Program-made: the position numbers and the translations under genes
From: JADGGV01 sp035715725
GTDB lineage: Bacteria; Gemmatimonadota; Gemmatimonadetes; Longimicrobiales; RSA9
NCBI GenBank assembly: GCA_035715725.1
Contig: DASTKT010000210.1
Span: 1 to 19,158 of the forward strand
Reading direction: 5' to 3'
Length of the DNA: 19,158 nucleotides
In this document: positions 4,339-13,024 of the stretch, piece after piece
Layout: each line of letters starts with the position of its first letter
Position numbering within the stretch: position 1 is the first letter of the stretch
Notes under the pieces: generated by a model
The model's input: the letters and a program-made list of their open reading frames with translations, nothing else
Told to the model about the DNA's origin: nothing
The model's database searches: none

Positions 4339-6261
4339 TCACCTGCGATCCTGCATCTCATGTGCTGCGTCATACCCGCTCAGGTAGCGTAGATCGCCGC
4401 GGCGCGTCGTGACCCCCGACCGGTCGAACCACTCCAGCAGAGGAATCAGATATTTCCGGGAGACCGGAAATATCTCCTTGAAATCGGTCGGCGCGAGAGC
4501 GGCTCGTCCGGCCAGGCGCTCCCGTGCGACGGCGATTGCGGCATGAATGGATAGCGCCGAAATGTACAATTCCGGGGCGAGGTGCACCAGCTTCCCGTCG
4601 GCTTCGAGGAGCCGGAGCAGCGCGCGAAGGTCGGGATGGTCGCGCACGTCGGCGGGGAGCTCCGCGAGCGACGGCGGCGTGAGCTCGGCGCGCTCGAACG
4701 CGGCGAGCAGTCGGTCGCGGAGCGCGCCCTGCTGTGGGCTGAGCGTCGGCTGGAAGCCCCGGCGGGCGACGTGCGGCCCCTGCGCGACGAGCTCGCCCTC
4801 GGCCAGCAGGCGGTCGAGCGCCCACGTCACGACGGCGTTGGCGGCGGCGGGTGGGACCGCGCGGCGCAGCTCCTCGCGCTCGATGCCGGGGCGCAGCGGC
4901 TGCTCGGCGTGATACGCCTCGACGCGGCGCACGAGCGCCTGCCGGGCCGCCAGCGCGAGCGCCCGGTCGACGACGAGCGCCTCGATGCGCTGCACGTCGC
5001 GGCCGTCGAGGCGGCCGAGCGCGGCGTCCACGGCCGCGGGAGGGAGCGCCGTCTCGACGGCCAGTCGATCTTCGGCCACGCCGCTCCAGCCGGCCAGGCG
5101 CACACGGGCGAGGACGGCCGCGTCGGAGCCGGACGCGAGAGCACCAATGAGCTCGGCGGTGGCGGGGTCGAGGCGGTAGCGCTTCGGCGCCGCCGGCTCG
5201 TGGATCTGTCCTCCGCCGATGGTGGTGACGGGCGAGTACGACCGGAGCACGAAGCGGTCGCCGGCGCGGGCGGTCACGGGCGTCTCGAGCCGGAGCTGGA
5301 CCCACCCCTCGTCGCCGGGCGCCAGCGCCTCCGCATCCAGGAGCCGGACGCGGGCCATGACCTCGATGGTGCCGAGGTGGAAGCGGACGCGCTGGTTCGG
5401 GCGCAGCTCCCAGGCGGCGGCCTCGAGCAGGCGGACCCGGGCGGTGAGCCGCGAGGCCGCGGCCCAACCGGGCTCGCGCACCACGCTGTCGCCGCGGGCG
5501 AGCTGCTCGCGCTCGAAGCCCGCCAGGGCGACGGCCGCGCGTTGACCCGCCACCGCCCGGGGCACCTCGGCGCCATGCACCTGGACGCCGCGCACGCGGG
5601 CCGGGCGTCCGGACGGCAGGATCGTGACGGTGTCGTCCCGGGCGACGCGTCCGCTCCAGATCGTGCCGGTGACGACCGTGCCGGTGCCGCGGACGGTGAA
5701 GACGCGGTCGATCGGGAGCCGCAACAGGTCGTCGGCCGTGCGCTCGTGGGTGCGCTCGGCCGCGCCGGCGAGGTGGGCGAGGAGCTCGTCCAGCCCGGCC
5801 CGGGTGATCGCGGAGACCGGCACGAGCGGCGCATCGGCGAAGGCGGTCCCGTCGAGCTGGCCGCGCACGTCTTCGAGCACGAGCTGGAGCCAGTCGTCCT
5901 CCACGAGATCGGCCTTGGTCACGGCCACGACCGCGGAGCGGACGCCGAGCAGTTCCATGATCGCCATGTGCTCGCGGGTCTGGGGCATGACGCCCTCGTC
6001 GGCGGCCACCACGAGGAGCGCCAGGTCGATCCCGGTGGCGCCGGCGAGCATGTTCCGGATGAACGCTTCGTGCCCCGGCACGTCGACGATGCCGAGCTGC
6101 AGGTCGTCGCCCAGCGGGAGGGAGGCGAAACCGAGGTCGATCGTGATGCCGCGGCGCTTCTCCTCCGGCAGCCGGTCGGTGTCGACGCCGGTGAGCGCGC
6201 GCACGAGCGCCGTCTTGCCGTGGTCGATGTGACCGGCGGTGCCGAGGATCAGGCGACGCAT
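4339..6261 (-). CDS. selB: Selenocysteine-specific elongation factor SelB
   Basis: SelB is the GTPase that carries selenocysteinyl-tRNA to UGA codons marked by a SECIS hairpin. The 640-residue length matches the family. GTPase motifs are intact: GTAGHIDHGKT (7-17), DVPGHE (60-65) and TKAD (115-118), which replaces NKxD. Beta-barrel domains follow, with VFTVRGTGTVVTGT and RGVQVHG, and the C-terminal half holds the winged-helix repeats that bind SECIS, ending DFKEIFPVSRKYLIPLLEWFDRSG (the fourth winged helix). I chose the ATG at 6259-6261, which shares one base with the recO stop (TGATG); upstream extensions lie inside recO. selA, selC and selD are not in the window. It is the last gene of the long minus-strand run. 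Confidence 0.95.
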   Translation of the reverse strand: MRRLILGTAGHIDHGKTALVRALTGVDTDRLPEEKRRGITIDLGFASLPLGDDLQLGIVDVPGHEAFIRNMLAGATGIDLALLVVAADEGVMPQTREHMAIMELLGVRSAVVAVTKADLVEDDWLQLVLEDVRGQLDGTAFADAPLVPVSAITRAGLDELLAHLAGAAERTHERTADDLLRLPIDRVFTVRGTGTVVTGTIWSGRVARDDTVTILPSGRPARVRGVQVHGAEVPRAVAGQRAAVALAGFEREQLARGDSVVREPGWAAASRLTARVRLLEAAAWELRPNQRVRFHLGTIEVMARVRLLDAEALAPGDEGWVQLRLETPVTARAGDRFVLRSYSPVTTIGGGQIHEPAAPKRYRLDPATAELIGALASGSDAAVLARVRLAGWSGVAEDRLAVETALPPAAVDAALGRLDGRDVQRIEALVVDRALALAARQALVRRVEAYHAEQPLRPGIEREELRRAVPPAAANAVVTWALDRLLAEGELVAQGPHVARRGFQPTLSPQQGALRDRLLAAFERAELTPPSLAELPADVRDHPDLRALLRLLEADGKLVHLAPELYISALSIHAAIAVARERLAGRAALAPTDFKEIFPVSRKYLIPLLEWFDRSGVTTRRGDLRYLSGYDAAHEMQDRR

Positions 6262-7007
6262 CACGCGGCCGTCAGGGCGGCTTCGAGGAAGTCCAGGGAG
6301 CGCAGCTCGCGCCCCTCGATCACGTGGTGCAGCAGGAAGCGGCGGAGGAGCTGCCAGTGGGCCTCGGTCCGGTCGAGCGGCACCGGCTCGCGCCGGCCGA
6401 GCCGCAGCAGCGCGTCCCGCGCGTGCGGCGGCAGCGGCCGGCCGGGCGCGCCGGGGGCGCACTCCGGGCAGCGGATCCCGCCGGCGGCGTAATCGAACGT
6501 CGTCGCCTCCTCCGGCTCGACGTCCCGGCCGCACGCCAGGCACGAGTCGAGCGCCGGCGCGAACCCGAGGTGGCCGATCAGGTGCCAGGACTCGGCCAGC
6601 ACGACGGACTCCAGCTCGGCGTCGGCCGCCCGGTCGAGCCCATCCAGCCCGCGCCGAAACGCGTCGAACAGCTCCGGGTGCGCCTCCTCGCTGGCCGTGC
6701 GCAGGAGCAGCTCGGCGAGGAGCGAGGCGCCGCCGAAGCGCAGCAGATGGCGCCCGAGCCCCTGGCGGCTCCGGCGCAGCTCGAAGCCGCCCAGCGTCTG
6801 GAGGTCGCGGCCTTCCTTGAGGTGCAGCGTCGCGACGCCGTCGGTGAACGGCTCCAGGATGCCACCGTAGCGGCTGCGGGGCCGTAGCGCACCCTTCGCG
6901 ATGACCGAGCGGACGCCGTGCGTGCGGGTGAGGAGGCGCAGGATCTTGCTCGTCTCGCTGTACGCAAACGACTGCAGGATGACCGAGTCGAGCGAGAGGA
7001 GGCCCAT
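6261..7007 (-). CDS. recO: DNA repair protein RecO
   Basis: RecO works with RecR to load RecA on SSB-coated single-stranded DNA during gap repair. The 248-residue protein has the N-terminal OB fold (about 1-80, VILQSFAYSETSKILRLLTR and the VIAKGALRPRS segment), a central helical part and a C4 zinc site (CLACG near 154-158 and CPEC near 179-182). The ATG at 7005-7007 lies 3 bases after the upstream gene's stop; no clear Shine-Dalgarno is seen, so translation is probably coupled. The stop overlaps the selB start by one base. Confidence 0.93.
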   Translation of the reverse strand: MGLLSLDSVILQSFAYSETSKILRLLTRTHGVRSVIAKGALRPRSRYGGILEPFTDGVATLHLKEGRDLQTLGGFELRRSRQGLGRHLLRFGGASLLAELLLRTASEEAHPELFDAFRRGLDGLDRAADAELESVVLAESWHLIGHLGFAPALDSCLACGRDVEPEEATTFDYAAGGIRCPECAPGAPGRPLPPHARDALLRLGRREPVPLDRTEAHWQLLRRFLLHHVIEGRELRSLDFLEAALTAA

Positions 7008-7010
7008 GCG

Positions 7011-7727
7011 CTAGGACCGGGCGGCCCTCGCCGCGAGGGCGGCGCGCCGCCGATGGTAGGACTCCGCCTCTTCCGGCGGCAGCGTCGCGACGCGGTCCGC
7101 GTAGCGCTCGTCCAGCGCGGCGACCTCCAGCACGAGGCCGCGCCGGCGCCGCTCCACGCGCTCGCGCCGCCAGCGGGCGCCGGCGAAGCCGAGTGCCCCG
7201 AGCGCGGCGAGCGCCAGGATCGCCGCGAAGAACAGGCGGCCCGCCCGCTGATCGTCCTCGCGCGCGGCTTCCGGCACCGGGGCGGCGGCCGTGGCGCCGG
7301 GCTGCGGCTGGAAGGCCTCCGGGCGGATCGGGTTCACCCCGATGGTCAGCGTGTAGGGCTGGCCGGCCGGGTAGGGCGCCTTGAACGTCTGGCCGATGTA
7401 GAGATCGCCGTTGTAGCGGGTCGCGACGAAGAAGATCGCGTCCGGGTCGCGCTCCGCCGGGATCGCGAGCTGGAAGCGACCCTGCGCGTCGCTCGTGTCA
7501 CGGGCGACCGGCGCACCGCTCTGGCCGGTCACGCGGTGCAGCGTCAGCTCGACGCCGGCCACGGGCGTTCCGGCCGTGTCCACGACCGTCCCGAAGAGCG
7601 TCGACGCGGCCGCCGGCGCGCCGGCGGCCGCCTGGGCGCGCAGGGCGATCGGCGTGAAGACGAGCGCGAGCGCCAGGACGATCGCGGAACGGAGGGCGAG
7701 GCGCGCGGCGCCGGGCGATGGGGTCAT
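7011..7727 (-). CDS. Membrane protein with a carboxypeptidase-regulatory-like domain
   Basis: A 238-residue protein of unknown role. It has an N-terminal signal peptide (about 1-32, ending LRAQA), a beta-sandwich of the carboxypeptidase regulatory type (about 43-130, with LFGTVVDTAGTPVAGVELTL and TSDAQGRFQLAIP), a Pro/Ala-rich linker (133-155) and one C-terminal transmembrane helix (about 164-184). A positively charged cytosolic tail follows, with a short helical unit ALDERYADRVATLPPEEAESYHRRRAAL resembling the short membrane-proximal helices seen after transmembrane segments in CcmI-like proteins. The ATG overlaps the previous stop by 4 bases (ATGA). It probably displays a carbohydrate- or protein-binding domain outside the inner membrane. 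No enzyme motif is visible. Confidence 0.75.
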   Translation of the reverse strand: MTPSPGAARLALRSAIVLALALVFTPIALRAQAAAGAPAAASTLFGTVVDTAGTPVAGVELTLHRVTGQSGAPVARDTSDAQGRFQLAIPAERDPDAIFFVATRYNGDLYIGQTFKAPYPAGQPYTLTIGVNPIRPEAFQPQPGATAAAPVPEAAREDDQRAGRLFFAAILALAALGALGFAGARWRRERVERRRRGLVLEVAALDERYADRVATLPPEEAESYHRRRAALAARAARS

Positions 7728-8263
7728 GGGCTGAAGCGGCCGAAGTCCTCGGGGTTGAGGCGCCGGAGGTGCTCCCGCAGTTCGTCGGCGCTGAGGCCCG
7801 CCGGGCGCTCTTCGGCCGGCTTGAACTCCGACGTGTCCTCCTCGGCCTCCGCGACCTCGATCGAGCTGGTCTCGAGCAGGTCGTCGCTCGTGAAGATGGC
7901 GGCCGACATCCGCAGCCCGATCGCGATCGAGTCCGATGGTCGGGCGTCGATGCTGATGAGCTCGGCGCCGCGCTGGATGATCAGCTCGGCGTAATACGTG
8001 TTGTCGACGACCTTCGTGATCACGACGCGCTGGAGCGAGCCACCCAGCCCCAGGATCACGGACGCGAACAGGTCGTGCGTCAGCGGGCGGGAGAACTTCA
8101 TCCCGGCCAGCTCCATGGCGATGGCGCTCGCCTCCCCCGGCCCGATCCAGATCGGGAGCACCCGGGCGCCCTCCTTCTCCTGCAGGATCACCACCGGGGT
8201 GTTCGAGGTGCGGTCGAGCCCCAGGCTCTGCACCTTCACTTCGACCATCGACGGGCCAGCCAT
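7724..8263 (-). CDS. Bifunctional nuclease family protein (DUF151)
   Basis: A 179-residue protein of the BFN/DUF151 family. The core domain (about 5-135) shows the family features: VEVKVQSLGLD, PVVILQEKEGARVLPIWIGPGEASAIA, RPLTHDLFASVI and a C-terminal SIDARPSDSIAIGLR. Plant members are reported to cleave both RNA and DNA; the bacterial role is poorly known. An acidic tail (about 135-179) ends RRLNPEDFGRFSP, and a UVR-like pairing helix is possible but not clear. GGGAG lies 6 bases before the ATG at 8261-8263. It sits between metK and a membrane protein in the long minus-strand run. Confidence 0.88.
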   Translation of the reverse strand: MAGPSMVEVKVQSLGLDRTSNTPVVILQEKEGARVLPIWIGPGEASAIAMELAGMKFSRPLTHDLFASVILGLGGSLQRVVITKVVDNTYYAELIIQRGAELISIDARPSDSIAIGLRMSAAIFTSDDLLETSSIEVAEAEEDTSEFKPAEERPAGLSADELREHLRRLNPEDFGRFSP

Positions 8264-8307
8264 CGGATACTCCCTTCGGTCGGAACGCCGGCGTGGCGCC
8301 CGATTCC

Positions 8308-9483
8308 TCAGACCCCCGCCGCCGCGCGGAGGTCCGCGGCGCGGTCGGTCTTCTCCCACGTGAAGAACTCCAGATCGCGCGAATCCACCCGCTCGACGAA
8401 CGGCTCGCGGCCGAAGTGGCCGTTCGCGGCCGTCGGCCGGTAGATCGGCTGCTGCAGGCCGAGGCTCGCGATGATCGCGCGCGGGCGGAAGTCGAAGACC
8501 TCGCGCACCGCGGCGGCGATCACGTCCTCGGACACGAGCGCGGTCCCGAACGTCTCCGCCCGGATCGAGACCGGCTCGGCCACGCCGATCGCGTACGCGA
8601 GCTGGATCTCGCAGCGGCGCGCGAGCCCCGCCGCCACGACGTTCTTGGCCGCCCAGCGGGCCGCGTAGGCGCCGGAGCGGTCCACCTTCGAGGGGTCCTT
8701 GCCGCTGAACGCGCCGCCGCCGTGCCGCGCCGCGCCGCCGTACGTGTCCACGATGATCTTGCGCCCGGTCAGCCCCGTGTCGCCGTGCGGCCCGCCCACG
8801 ACGAAGCGGCCGGTCGGGTTCACGAACAGCGTGCAGTCGGCGGGATCGTAGAGCTCCTCCGGCATCACCGGGTTGATCACCCGCTCGATGATCTCGCCGC
8901 GGAGCTCGTCGAGCGCGATGTCGGGCGAGTGCTGCGCGCTCACGACCACGGTCTGGACGCGGACCGCACGATCCTCGTCGTACTCGAGCGTGACCTGCGC
9001 CTTCCCGTCCGGCCGCAGCCACGGCAGCTGCCCGCTCTTGCGCACCGCCGCGAGGCGCTGCGTCAGCCGGTGCGCGAGCTGGATCGGCGCCGGCATCAGC
9101 TCCGGCGTCTCGTCCGTGGCGTAGCCGAACATCATCCCCTGGTCGCCGGCGCCGCCCGGGTTGACGCCCTGGGCGATGTCCGGCGACTGGCGGTCGATGG
9201 TGGTCAGCACGGCGCACGTCTCGCCGTCGATGCCGTACGACGAGTCGATATACCCGAGCGAGCGGATGGTTCCGCGCACGAGGCCGGGGATGTCGACGTA
9301 CGTCGTCGTGGTGATCTCCCCCGACACGAGCGCGAGGCCGGTCGTGACCAGGACCTCGCAGGCGACGCGACCCTGCGGATCGTCGAGCAGGATGGCGTCG
9401 AGTACCGCGTCGCTGATCTGATCGGCGATCTTGTCCGGATGTCCTTCCGTGACGGACTCGGACGTAAAGAGGGTGCGCCCCAA
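8308..9483 (-). CDS. metK: S-adenosylmethionine synthetase MetK
   Basis: MetK makes S-adenosylmethionine from methionine and ATP in the cytosol. The 391-residue length is typical. Conserved parts include SVTEGHPDKIADQISDA near the N terminus, GAGDQGMMFGYA near 110-121, VNPTGRFVVGGPHGDTGLTGRKI, and the GGGAFSGKDPSKVDRSGAY phosphate-binding segment. The start codon is TTG (9481-9483), supported by AGGAG 6 bases upstream and by the alignment of MGRTLFTSESV with the family N terminus. The 46-bp gap after ptsI is too short for a SAM riboswitch and none is seen. Confidence 0.97.
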   Translation of the reverse strand: MGRTLFTSESVTEGHPDKIADQISDAVLDAILLDDPQGRVACEVLVTTGLALVSGEITTTTYVDIPGLVRGTIRSLGYIDSSYGIDGETCAVLTTIDRQSPDIAQGVNPGGAGDQGMMFGYATDETPELMPAPIQLAHRLTQRLAAVRKSGQLPWLRPDGKAQVTLEYDEDRAVRVQTVVVSAQHSPDIALDELRGEIIERVINPVMPEELYDPADCTLFVNPTGRFVVGGPHGDTGLTGRKIIVDTYGGAARHGGGAFSGKDPSKVDRSGAYAARWAAKNVVAAGLARRCEIQLAYAIGVAEPVSIRAETFGTALVSEDVIAAAVREVFDFRPRAIIASLGLQQPIYRPTAANGHFGREPFVERVDSRDLEFFTWEKTDRAADLRAAAGV

Positions 9484-9529
9484 CGGATTCTCCTGTGCTC
9501 GGGTGGGATCGGGGGTGGAACGTAGCCCG

Positions 9530-11311
9530 TCACTGCTCCGGCGACAAGTTCCAGCGGCCGCCGAAGATGGAGAGGTCGATCCAGTGGCCGAGGCCGGCCG
9601 TCAGCGCCTCCGTGACGGCCTCCGGCGTGCCCAGCTCCAGCGCCTCCGCCACCGCCTGTCGCGCCTCGTGCACCGGCACGCTCCGGATCACCTTCTTGAT
9701 CTCCGGCAGCGACGCCGACCCGACGCTGAGCGCCGTGATGCCGAGGCCCAGCAGCAGGAAGACGCCCAGGGGATTCGCCGCGGCCTCGCCGCACACGCTG
9801 ACCTCGATGCCGGCCTGCCGCCCCGCGTCCGCCGTGGCCTTCAGCAGGCGGATGACGCCGGGGTGGAACGGCGTGTACAGCGGCGCGAGCCGGGCGTTGC
9901 CGCGGTCGACGGCCAGCGTGTACTGCACGAGGTCGTTCGTGCCGATCGAGAAGAAGTCGGAGTACTGCGCCAGCTCGGGCGCGATCAGCGCCGCGGCCGG
10001 CGTCTCCACCATGATCCCGACCTTGTAGCCGGGATTGAACGGGACGCCGTCCTCCTCGAGGCGGTGCGCCTCCTCCTCGAGCAGCTCCCGGGTGAGCTGC
10101 AGCTCCCGGACCTCGTTCACCAGCGGCAGCATGATGCGCACGTCGCCGTGGGCGGTGGCGCGCAGCAGCGCCCGGAGCTGTGGCCGGAACAGGTCCGGCT
10201 GGTCGAGGCAGACGCGGATCGCCCGCCACCCCAGGAACGGGTTCTCCTCCGCCGGCATGTGCAGGAAGAGCGGGAACTTGTCGCCGCCGAGGTCGTACGT
10301 GCGGATGAACACCGCCTGGTGCGGGAACGACTCCGCCACGTGCCGGTAGGCCCGGTACTGCTCGTCCTCGTCGGGCGCCGAGCTGCGCCCGACCACCAGG
10401 AACTCCGTGCGGAACAGCCCGACCCCCTGAGCGCCGTGCACCCGGGCGGTCTCCGCCTCCCCCGGCAGGTCGATGTTGGCCCGAAGCTGCACCGGTTGCC
10501 GGTCCGGTGTCACGGCCTCCAGGTGCGCTAGCAAGAGCAGCTCCTGCTCCCATTCCCGGATCTTGATGTCCCGCTCCCGGTAGACTTCCTTGTCCCGCTC
10601 GGTCGGCTCGACGATCACCCGGCCGGCGCGCCCGTCCAGGATCAGCTGCTGCCCGTTCTGCACCCGCTCCGAGAGGTCCGTCAGGCTGACCACCGCAGGC
10701 AGGTTCAGCGAGCGCGACAGGATCGCGGAATGCGACGTGCGCGTCCCCGCGTCCGTCGCCACGCCGAGGATGCGCGACCGGTCGAGCTGCACGGTGATCG
10801 TGGGCGTCAGGTCCTTCGCGACCAGGATCACCCGCTGGTCCGCGTCGGAGAGCGTGAAGTCCGGGTCCGGCAGGCCGATCAGCCGGTTGACGACGCGCAG
10901 CTCGATGTCGAGCAGGTCGTTCAGCCGGTCCATGATCATGGGGTGGCCGCTCCGGCTCCACTCCGACTGGTACTCGAGCATGCGCAGCTCGAACGCGCGG
11001 GCGGCCGAGAGGTGGTTCTGCTCGATGTAGGCGACGGTGCCGTCCACCAGATCCGGGTCGTCCAGCATGAGGATCTGCGGCTCGAAGATCTGCGCCTCGA
11101 CCGGGCCGAGCCGCTCGGCCGTCTGCAGCTGGATCTCGCGGATGCGCGCCTGCGCCCACTCGCGCGCCTCGTGGAAGCGCGCGACTTCCTTGGCGACCGA
11201 TTTCGGCGGCACCGTCACGTGCGGCACGCGGGGCACCGCCCAGCGGAGCACGTACGCCGGTCCCACCACGATCCCCGGCGAGGCGGGGATGCCATCTCGG
11301 ATCAGCGCCAC
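9530..11311 (-). CDS. ptsI: PTS enzyme I (phosphoenolpyruvate-protein phosphotransferase)
   Basis: EI takes phosphate from phosphoenolpyruvate and passes it to HPr. The 593-residue protein has the swivelling phosphohistidine domain with His194 in DAGTRTSHSAI, and a PEP-binding TIM barrel with GVGLFRTEFL (296-305), GGDKFP (342-347), ENPFLGWRAIR (356-366), FFSIGTNDLVQYTLAVDR (453-470) and Cys507 in VSVCGEAA. All catalytic landmarks are present. The start is GTG at 11309-11311, 7 bases after the ptsH stop, with GGAG about 10 bases upstream inside ptsH. It serves the adjacent mannose-type EII and perhaps the PtsN-like protein. Confidence 0.96.
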   Translation of the reverse strand: MALIRDGIPASPGIVVGPAYVLRWAVPRVPHVTVPPKSVAKEVARFHEAREWAQARIREIQLQTAERLGPVEAQIFEPQILMLDDPDLVDGTVAYIEQNHLSAARAFELRMLEYQSEWSRSGHPMIMDRLNDLLDIELRVVNRLIGLPDPDFTLSDADQRVILVAKDLTPTITVQLDRSRILGVATDAGTRTSHSAILSRSLNLPAVVSLTDLSERVQNGQQLILDGRAGRVIVEPTERDKEVYRERDIKIREWEQELLLLAHLEAVTPDRQPVQLRANIDLPGEAETARVHGAQGVGLFRTEFLVVGRSSAPDEDEQYRAYRHVAESFPHQAVFIRTYDLGGDKFPLFLHMPAEENPFLGWRAIRVCLDQPDLFRPQLRALLRATAHGDVRIMLPLVNEVRELQLTRELLEEEAHRLEEDGVPFNPGYKVGIMVETPAAALIAPELAQYSDFFSIGTNDLVQYTLAVDRGNARLAPLYTPFHPGVIRLLKATADAGRQAGIEVSVCGEAAANPLGVFLLLGLGITALSVGSASLPEIKKVIRSVPVHEARQAVAEALELGTPEAVTEALTAGLGHWIDLSIFGGRWNLSPEQ

Positions 11312-11318
11312 GGGTCGC

Positions 11319-11600
11319 TCACTCCTCCCCGAATCCCCGCTCCACCAGCGCGGAGAGCTCGTCCAGCGCCGTCGGTGCGTCCTCGCCGTTGGCGCGGACC
11401 GTGATCTCGCTGCCGTACTCCGCCGCCAGCATCATGACGCCCATGATGCTCTTGCCGTTCACCTCGAGATCCCCCTTGCGGATCCACACCTCGGCGCGGA
11501 AGCGGTTCGCCAGCTTCACGAACTCCGCGGCCGGCCGGGCGTGCAGGCCGTACTTGTTGCGGATGGCGATGGTGCGTTCGACTTCAGCGGATTCGGGCAT
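11319..11600 (-). CDS. ptsH: HPr phosphocarrier protein
   Basis: A 93-residue HPr. Both regulatory sites are seen: His20 in KYGLHARPA, phosphorylated by EI, and Ser51 in NGKSIMGVMML, the target of HPr kinase. The latter is of the Bacillus type and matches the presence of hprK 2.3 kb upstream. A late GSEITVRANGEDA segment fits the family fold. The ATG at 11598-11600 directly abuts the EIID stop, so the two are likely coupled. Confidence 0.96.
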   Translation of the reverse strand: MPESAEVERTIAIRNKYGLHARPAAEFVKLANRFRAEVWIRKGDLEVNGKSIMGVMMLAAEYGSEITVRANGEDAPTALDELSALVERGFGEE

Positions 11601-12350
11601 TTATCGCACGAGCTGGAGGAAGAGGCCGACGAGGGCGATTCCCACGAGGCCCAGGACGATCGGCCGCCGGACGACCCCGCCGTAGCGGGCGCCGAGGAAC
11701 GCGGCCAACGCCGCGGCGAGCGCCCACGGCAGCCCGAGCCGGAGCCCGACCAGACGGCCGCTCGCCACCAGCGGCAGCACGACGCCGGCGAGGAACGCAC
11801 CGGCCACGGTCAGGAGCCGCTGTAGCCGCGGCACCGCCGAGTGCCGGAGCTGCTCGGCGACCCCCCTGCCCCGCTCCAACCCGAGGCGGTAGGACCACAC
11901 CCGCAGCAGCAGGTGTCCGGTGTTGTAGACGAGCAGGAACCCTCCGACGCCCGCCCACCATGGCACGCCGACCAGCAGGAGCGCCAGCGCGAAGAGCAGG
12001 CAGACCGGGCGCCACCCGGCCCAGACGAGCCGGTCGCCGAGCGTTCCCAGCGAGCCGCGGATCGCCGACTTGAAGCGGTCGATGACCGTGGCATCCTCGC
12101 CCTCGGCCTCCAACCGGGCGATCGCGCCGATCGCCATCGGCGAGAGGTACGGGTGGCTGTTGAAGATGCCGGTGTGCCGGCGGACCGCGTCGTCCAGCCG
12201 CTCGCCGGCGCGGCCGTACACCGCGCGCAGCCCCGGGAGGAGCGAGAACGCGAGCCCGGCGCCGACCAGCGTCCGGTAGTTCCACGACCCCTGGATCGCG
12301 AAAGAGCGCAGGAACATCCCTGCGCGGACGGCGCGCCCGAGCGGCGTCAC
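11601..12350 (-). CDS. PTS mannose-family EIID component
   Basis: Membrane subunit of a mannose/fructose/sorbose-family sugar transporter, working with EIIC. The 249-residue protein has the family motifs FLRSFAIQGSWNYRTLVGAG at the N terminus, HTGIFNSHPYLSPMAIGAIARLE about one quarter in, and FKSAIRGSLGTLGDRL, followed by several hydrophobic C-terminal segments. I chose the GTG at 12348-12350, which overlaps the EIIC stop in a GTGA and begins MTPLGRAVRAGMF. An ATG nine codons upstream (12377) is the alternative and would give a 31-base overlap. Neither has a strong Shine-Dalgarno. The sugar cannot be read from sequence. Confidence 0.88.
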   Translation of the reverse strand: MTPLGRAVRAGMFLRSFAIQGSWNYRTLVGAGLAFSLLPGLRAVYGRAGERLDDAVRRHTGIFNSHPYLSPMAIGAIARLEAEGEDATVIDRFKSAIRGSLGTLGDRLVWAGWRPVCLLFALALLLVGVPWWAGVGGFLLVYNTGHLLLRVWSYRLGLERGRGVAEQLRHSAVPRLQRLLTVAGAFLAGVVLPLVASGRLVGLRLGLPWALAAALAAFLGARYGGVVRRPIVLGLVGIALVGLFLQLVR

Positions 12351-13021
12351 GCGAACAGCAGGATCAACAGCCCGCATGCGATCCCGACGACGAACGCGGC
12401 GCGCCGCTCGCTCCAGCCGCCGAACAGGGGGAGCGTCGCGCCGACCATGCCGCTCCCGCCCACGACGATGATCCCGAGCGCGACGGCGGAGCCGAGCGCC
12501 CAGTAGGGTGCGACCGTGCGGAGCAGCACCGAGCCGACCAGCGCGCCGACGAGGGAGACCACCGCGCCGCGCGCGAAATCCAGCGACATCGCCGTGAGGT
12601 GGCGGCGCTCCAGCGAGCGGGCGGTGAGCGAGTTCAGCGTCCGGTCTCCCGCGACGAGCCGCTCGTTCTGGTGCCGGATCAGGATGACCGATTGCCCCGC
12701 CACGTTCTCCCAGACGAGCCCGAAGGCGATGGCCAGGAGCAGCAACGGCTCCGGGGCTCCGTAGCCGGTCGCGTCGACGTACGCCGCCGCCGACGCCACC
12801 GCGCCGGTGGCGACCTCGGGGTATCGGGCCGCGCCGACGGGCAGGATCACGAGGGCGAAGACCTCGAGCGCGAGTCCGACCGCGAGCCCGGCCAGCGGCC
12901 GGCCGAGGACGAGGCCGGTCAGCGTGCCCGCGACCAGCGGCCGCGAGAGCATGACCTGCCCGAACGCCGTGGAGTCGAGCCCCACGATCCCGCCGAGCAG
13001 CGCGACGGCGAGCCAGTTCAT
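12347..13021 (-). CDS. PTS mannose-family EIIC component
   Basis: A 224-residue polytopic membrane protein, somewhat shorter than the roughly 260 residues of ManY. Features of the family include the N-terminal GGIVGLDSTAFGQVMLSRPLVAG and the following hydrophobic GLALEVFALVILPVG segment. Roughly six hydrophobic stretches are visible. It forms the translocation path with EIID and is probably one transporter with the EIIA and EIIB upstream. The ATG at 13019-13021 is 3 bases after the EIIB stop. Confidence 0.88.
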   Translation of the reverse strand: MNWLAVALLGGIVGLDSTAFGQVMLSRPLVAGTLTGLVLGRPLAGLAVGLALEVFALVILPVGAARYPEVATGAVASAAAYVDATGYGAPEPLLLLAIAFGLVWENVAGQSVILIRHQNERLVAGDRTLNSLTARSLERRHLTAMSLDFARGAVVSLVGALVGSVLLRTVAPYWALGSAVALGIIVVGGSGMVGATLPLFGGWSERRAAFVVGIACGLLILLFA

Positions 13022-13024
13022 GAG

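Noticed and set aside
4582..6492. Long plus-strand open frame of 636 codons opposite selB
   Set aside because: It is a shadow of a high-GC gene: composition is dominated by Arg, Gly, Ala, Asp and His with no family signature, while the minus strand encodes an unmistakable SelB.
6262..6543. N-terminal extension of selB into recO
   Set aside because: The extension is an out-of-frame reading of recO; SelB homology starts at MRRLILGTAGHIDHGKT.
9501..9518. G-rich run as a second G-quadruplex (plus strand, between ptsI and metK)
   Set aside because: Only three full runs of three or more guanines plus a GG; it does not meet the four-run rule and lies on the non-transcribed sense.
8293..9525. Plus-strand open frame opposite metK
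   Set aside because: Shadow of metK; the product is low-complexity, rich in Arg, Asp and His, with no Shine-Dalgarno or family match.
9484..9529. SAM riboswitch upstream of metK
   Set aside because: The gap is only 46 bases and shows no riboswitch-like paired elements.
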